In this document: positions 1 through 5,043 of the stretch, one piece after another | Layout of the letters: each line of letters starts with the position of its first letter | Position numbering within the stretch: position 1 is the stretch's first letter | DNA from: Alphaproteobacteria bacterium | GTDB taxonomy: Bacteria; Pseudomonadota; Alphaproteobacteria; Rickettsiales; UBA1997 | Length of the DNA stretch: 5,043 nt | Assembly (NCBI GenBank): GCA_016869695.1 | Contig: VGDN01000091.1 | Coordinates: forward strand, 1-5,043 | Direction of reading: 5' to 3' | Made by a program: the position numbers and the translations under genes | The notes under the pieces: generated by a model | What the model was told of the DNA's origin: nothing | Databases searched by the model: none | The model's input: only the letters and a program-made list of their open reading frames with translations

Positions 1-1905
<1,905 letters not shown>

Positions 1906-1911
1906 GAGGAA

Positions 1912-1915
1912 CTCC
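1912..1915 (-). promoter_or_regulatory. Shine-Dalgarno site that fixes the TTG start of the flavin oxidoreductase
   Basis: On the minus strand the sequence reads GGAG, then six bases, then TTG. No ATG in this frame gives a full-length family N-terminus, so this site decides the start. It is seen directly; its use is inferred. Confidence 0.6.
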
Positions 1916-1942
1916 AGAATTTATTGGGAAAGCGGCAATCTG

Positions 1943-2106
1943 ATACCCAATCTAGTTGAAGATACCGACTTTCTAGCAAAGCATTTTTAGAAAAAACTAA
2001 TGCTGTGAAAAGCCTTTGTGGACTGACCCACTAAGGCTTTGAGCAGCGTTAATTTTTGCTAAAAAGGTGAAGCTAGAAAGTCGGTATCTTCAACTAGATT
2101 GGGTAT
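1943..2106. repeat. 164-bp palindromic element, intergenic member of the family also found inside obgE
   Basis: Two perfect 35-base inverted arms (1943-1977 and 2072-2106) start ATACCCAATCTAG and end CTAGATTGGGTAT. Between them the halves still pair imperfectly, with shared blocks TTTTTAG, AAAAA and GCTG, up to an apical stem AAAGCCTT (2009-2016) with AAGGCTTT (2033-2040), GTGG with CCAC, and a six-base loop ACTGAC exactly at the centre. The whole unit can therefore fold as one long hairpin. Its arm resembles the arm of the 3010-3171 element at about 26 of 34 aligned positions, including CCCAATCTA and CCGACTT. It holds no transposase gene, so any movement would need help in trans. A long double-strand-like RNA or cruciform in this divergent region could influence expression on either side. 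Confidence 0.9.
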
Positions 2107-2110
2107 ATAC

Positions 2111-3477
<1,367 letters not shown>

Positions 3478-3504
3478 CCCCCTTACTGAGCACTAAAACA
3501 ACTT

Positions 3505-4230
3505 ATGAAACATAACACAGCACTAATCACCGGTGGGGCAAAAAGGATAGGGCGAAAGATTGCGCTGCTGCTGGCTTCACGTGGTTATGATCTGGTGATT
3601 AGTTACAACAAGTCTAAGCAAGAGGCGAAAGAGTTGGCGGCGGAAATCAGCAAAAAATTCCAAGTAAAATGTGACATTTTTCAGGCGGATTTACGCGATG
3701 AAAAGCAGGCAAAAAGACTCGCGGAGTTTGTCAAAATAAATTCAGCCAATTGGAGTTTGCTCATCAACAACGCCTCGATTTTTACGAAATCTAATTTCCT
3801 CACTGCGCCAGATTCTGAGCTATCTGACAACCTAAATCTACATTTCATTTCGCCACTGATTCTGGCGAAGGAATTTGCCAAAAACTCGCCGAAAAATGGG
3901 CAGATCATCAATATCACCGACAAGAACATCGCGCGCTACGACACTAGTTATTTTTACTACCTCCTCAGCAAAAAATCCTTGGCCGAACTGACTAAAATGC
4001 TCGCGCTCGAACTAGCCCCTAGCATCAGAGTTAACGCCATCGCGCCTGGTTTTATTCTTGATCCTATTGACCATTCCGAAACGCAAAACTTCATCCAAAA
4101 AATCCCACTACAAAAAAAAGGTGAGACGCAAAACATCTTACAGGCCGTTGACTTCCTGCTTAATAATCACTTCGTAACCGGACAAATTTTATTTATCGAT
4201 GGAGGCGCGAGTTTGAATCATGCAGGATAA
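3505..4230 (+). CDS. Short-chain dehydrogenase, pteridine reductase (FolM/PTR1)-like
   Basis: This 241-residue cytoplasmic NAD(P)H-dependent oxidoreductase has the classical short-chain dehydrogenase length and motif order. They are the cofactor loop TGGAKRIG (9-16), the acidic turn ADLRD (61-65), LLINNAS (85-91), the catalytic YLLSK (Tyr152, Lys156), VNAIAPG (176-182) and the C-terminal VTGQILFIDGG (224-234). The usual catalytic serine position reads IINITD (134-139); an aspartate here together with the TGGAKRIG form is characteristic of pteridine reductases and FolM dihydromonapterin reductase. Reduction of a dihydropterin is therefore the best guess, but no folate gene is visible nearby, so another carbonyl substrate remains possible. 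The ATG at 3505 gives the standard N-terminus immediately before the first strand. No good Shine-Dalgarno precedes it. Its end overlaps lpxI by 11 bases, indicating one transcript. It begins 88 bases after obgE, beyond the REP-like palindrome. Confidence 0.88.
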   Translation: MKHNTALITGGAKRIGRKIALLLASRGYDLVISYNKSKQEAKELAAEISKKFQVKCDIFQADLRDEKQAKRLAEFVKINSANWSLLINNASIFTKSNFLTAPDSELSDNLNLHFISPLILAKEFAKNSPKNGQIINITDKNIARYDTSYFYYLLSKKSLAELTKMLALELAPSIRVNAIAPGFILDPIDHSETQNFIQKIPLQKKGETQNILQAVDFLLNNHFVTGQILFIDGGASLNHAG

Positions 4231-5023
4231 GTTGGGAATCTTTGCCGGACGCGGCTTGTTGCCGAAAATTTTAATTGAGGATTGTCAGAAAAAAAATCGG
4301 CAGTTCGTTTTGTTTTTGCTTGAGGGTGAAGATTACGATATCGACTACTCAGCCTTTCGTCCTACAAAACTAGGATATGGCGAGGTGGAGAAGTTTTTAA
4401 AAATCCTTCAGGACAATGAAGTTAAGGAGATGGTTTTCATCGGCGGGGTGACTAAGCCAAATTTCTCTGCGCTCAAGGTAGACAAGACTGGAGCGGTATT
4501 GCTCGCCAAAATCCTCGCCAACAAAATACTTGGTGATGACGCAGTGCTCCGTACGGTGATTAGTTTCTTCGAGAAAAAAGGTCTGAAGATTTTGCGGATT
4601 GATGAGCTGCTTGATTGTGTGATCTCTAGAAAATCAACACTTGGCAAGAATCAACCAAACAAGGAACATCTTGAAGATATCCAGCTCGGCATTGCGGCGG
4701 TGCGGCATTTTTCGAAGTTTGATGTTGGTCAGTCGCTAGTGGTGGCGCAGAAGCAAATCATCGCGGTGGAAGCGCTAGAGGGTACGGACGATATGATTAA
4801 GCGTTGCAAAAATCTCCGTCAAAACTCGGTGTTGGTAAAGATGAAAAAATCCGGACAAAGCGCAAAGGCGGATCTACCAACGATTGGCGTGACTACTGTA
4901 AAAAATTGTGCGGAAGCGGGAATTAAAGGAATTGCCATTCAGGTCAATTCTACGTTGGTTTTACAGAAAGATGAGGTCATTAAAGCTGCAGACGAATTGG
5001 GATTATTTTTAACTGTGATCTAA
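4220..5023 (+). CDS. lpxI: UDP-2,3-diacylglucosamine pyrophosphatase LpxI
   Basis: LpxI hydrolyses UDP-2,3-diacylglucosamine to lipid X and UMP, the fourth step of lipid A synthesis, and replaces the unrelated LpxH in alphaproteobacteria and some other groups. The 267-residue length is normal. Family motifs are GIFAGRGLLP (6-15), the glycine loop FIGGVTKP (73-80), LGDDAVLR (104-111), AVEALEGTDDMIKR (182-195) and the region GQSAKADLPTIGVTTV (212-227). The aspartate of DLP (Asp218) probably corresponds to the aspartate needed for catalysis in the Caulobacter enzyme, though I cannot confirm the alignment. The protein appears cytoplasmic, with no signal peptide. The ATG overlaps the end of the dehydrogenase gene by 11 bases. 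The only Shine-Dalgarno-like sequence, GGAGG at 4201-4205, is 14 bases away, so translation may rely on coupling. In many alphaproteobacteria lpxI lies with lpxA and lpxB; here its upstream neighbour is different. Confidence 0.95.
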   Translation: MQDKLGIFAGRGLLPKILIEDCQKKNRQFVLFLLEGEDYDIDYSAFRPTKLGYGEVEKFLKILQDNEVKEMVFIGGVTKPNFSALKVDKTGAVLLAKILANKILGDDAVLRTVISFFEKKGLKILRIDELLDCVISRKSTLGKNQPNKEHLEDIQLGIAAVRHFSKFDVGQSLVVAQKQIIAVEALEGTDDMIKRCKNLRQNSVLVKMKKSGQSAKADLPTIGVTTVKNCAEAGIKGIAIQVNSTLVLQKDEVIKAADELGLFLTVI

Positions 5024-5043
5024 ATGAAATTTACTCCCGAAGT
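5024..5043 (+). CDS. Start of a further gene, cut by the window edge
   Basis: An ATG follows the lpxI TAA with no gap and opens a frame reading MKFTPE plus a partial codon. The tight spacing suggests the same transcript. Six residues do not allow identification; the start does not look like LpxB, the partner often found next to lpxI. No Shine-Dalgarno is visible, so a different start further on is possible. Confidence 0.4.

Overview
The window looks like chromosomal DNA of an alphaproteobacterium of moderate GC content. CTP synthase, ObgE and LpxI all have an alphaproteobacterial look. LpxI, an enzyme of lipid A synthesis, implies a Gram-negative cell that makes lipopolysaccharide. A palindromic element lying in frame inside a housekeeping gene recalls the Rickettsia and Wolbachia palindromic elements. 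That makes a Rickettsiales-like lineage attractive, but the sequence does not prove it.

Layout: the minus strand (1-1905) carries a flavin oxidoreductase of the nitronate monooxygenase family, followed with a one-base TAATG overlap by the 5' part of pyrG (CTP synthase), which runs off the window. A divergent intergenic region (1906-2216) is almost filled by two adjacent palindromes. The plus strand then carries obgE (2217-3416), a short gap occupied by a REP-like palindrome, a short-chain dehydrogenase of pteridine-reductase type (3505-4230), lpxI (4220-5023, overlapping by 11 bases) and the first codons of another gene at 5024.

The genes are ordinary housekeeping functions: CTP synthesis, ribosome-assembly GTPase, probable pterin reduction and lipid A synthesis. 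The unusual part is the repeat DNA. A 162-bp, near-complete hairpin (3010-3171) sits in frame in the GTPase domain of ObgE and adds about 54 residues between the G3 and G4 motifs. A 164-bp hairpin (1943-2106) in the divergent intergenic region has matching termini (ATRCCCAATCTA...) and related arms, so the two appear to be members of one mobile palindrome family, one non-coding and one translated. An unrelated REP-like palindrome (3379-3477) supplies the last residues and the stop codon of ObgE. A fourth palindrome (2111-2188) lies just upstream of obgE. A second point of interest is a cysteine cluster (C-x2-C-x3-C-x24-C) near the C-terminus of the flavin oxidoreductase, which may bind an iron-sulfur cluster.
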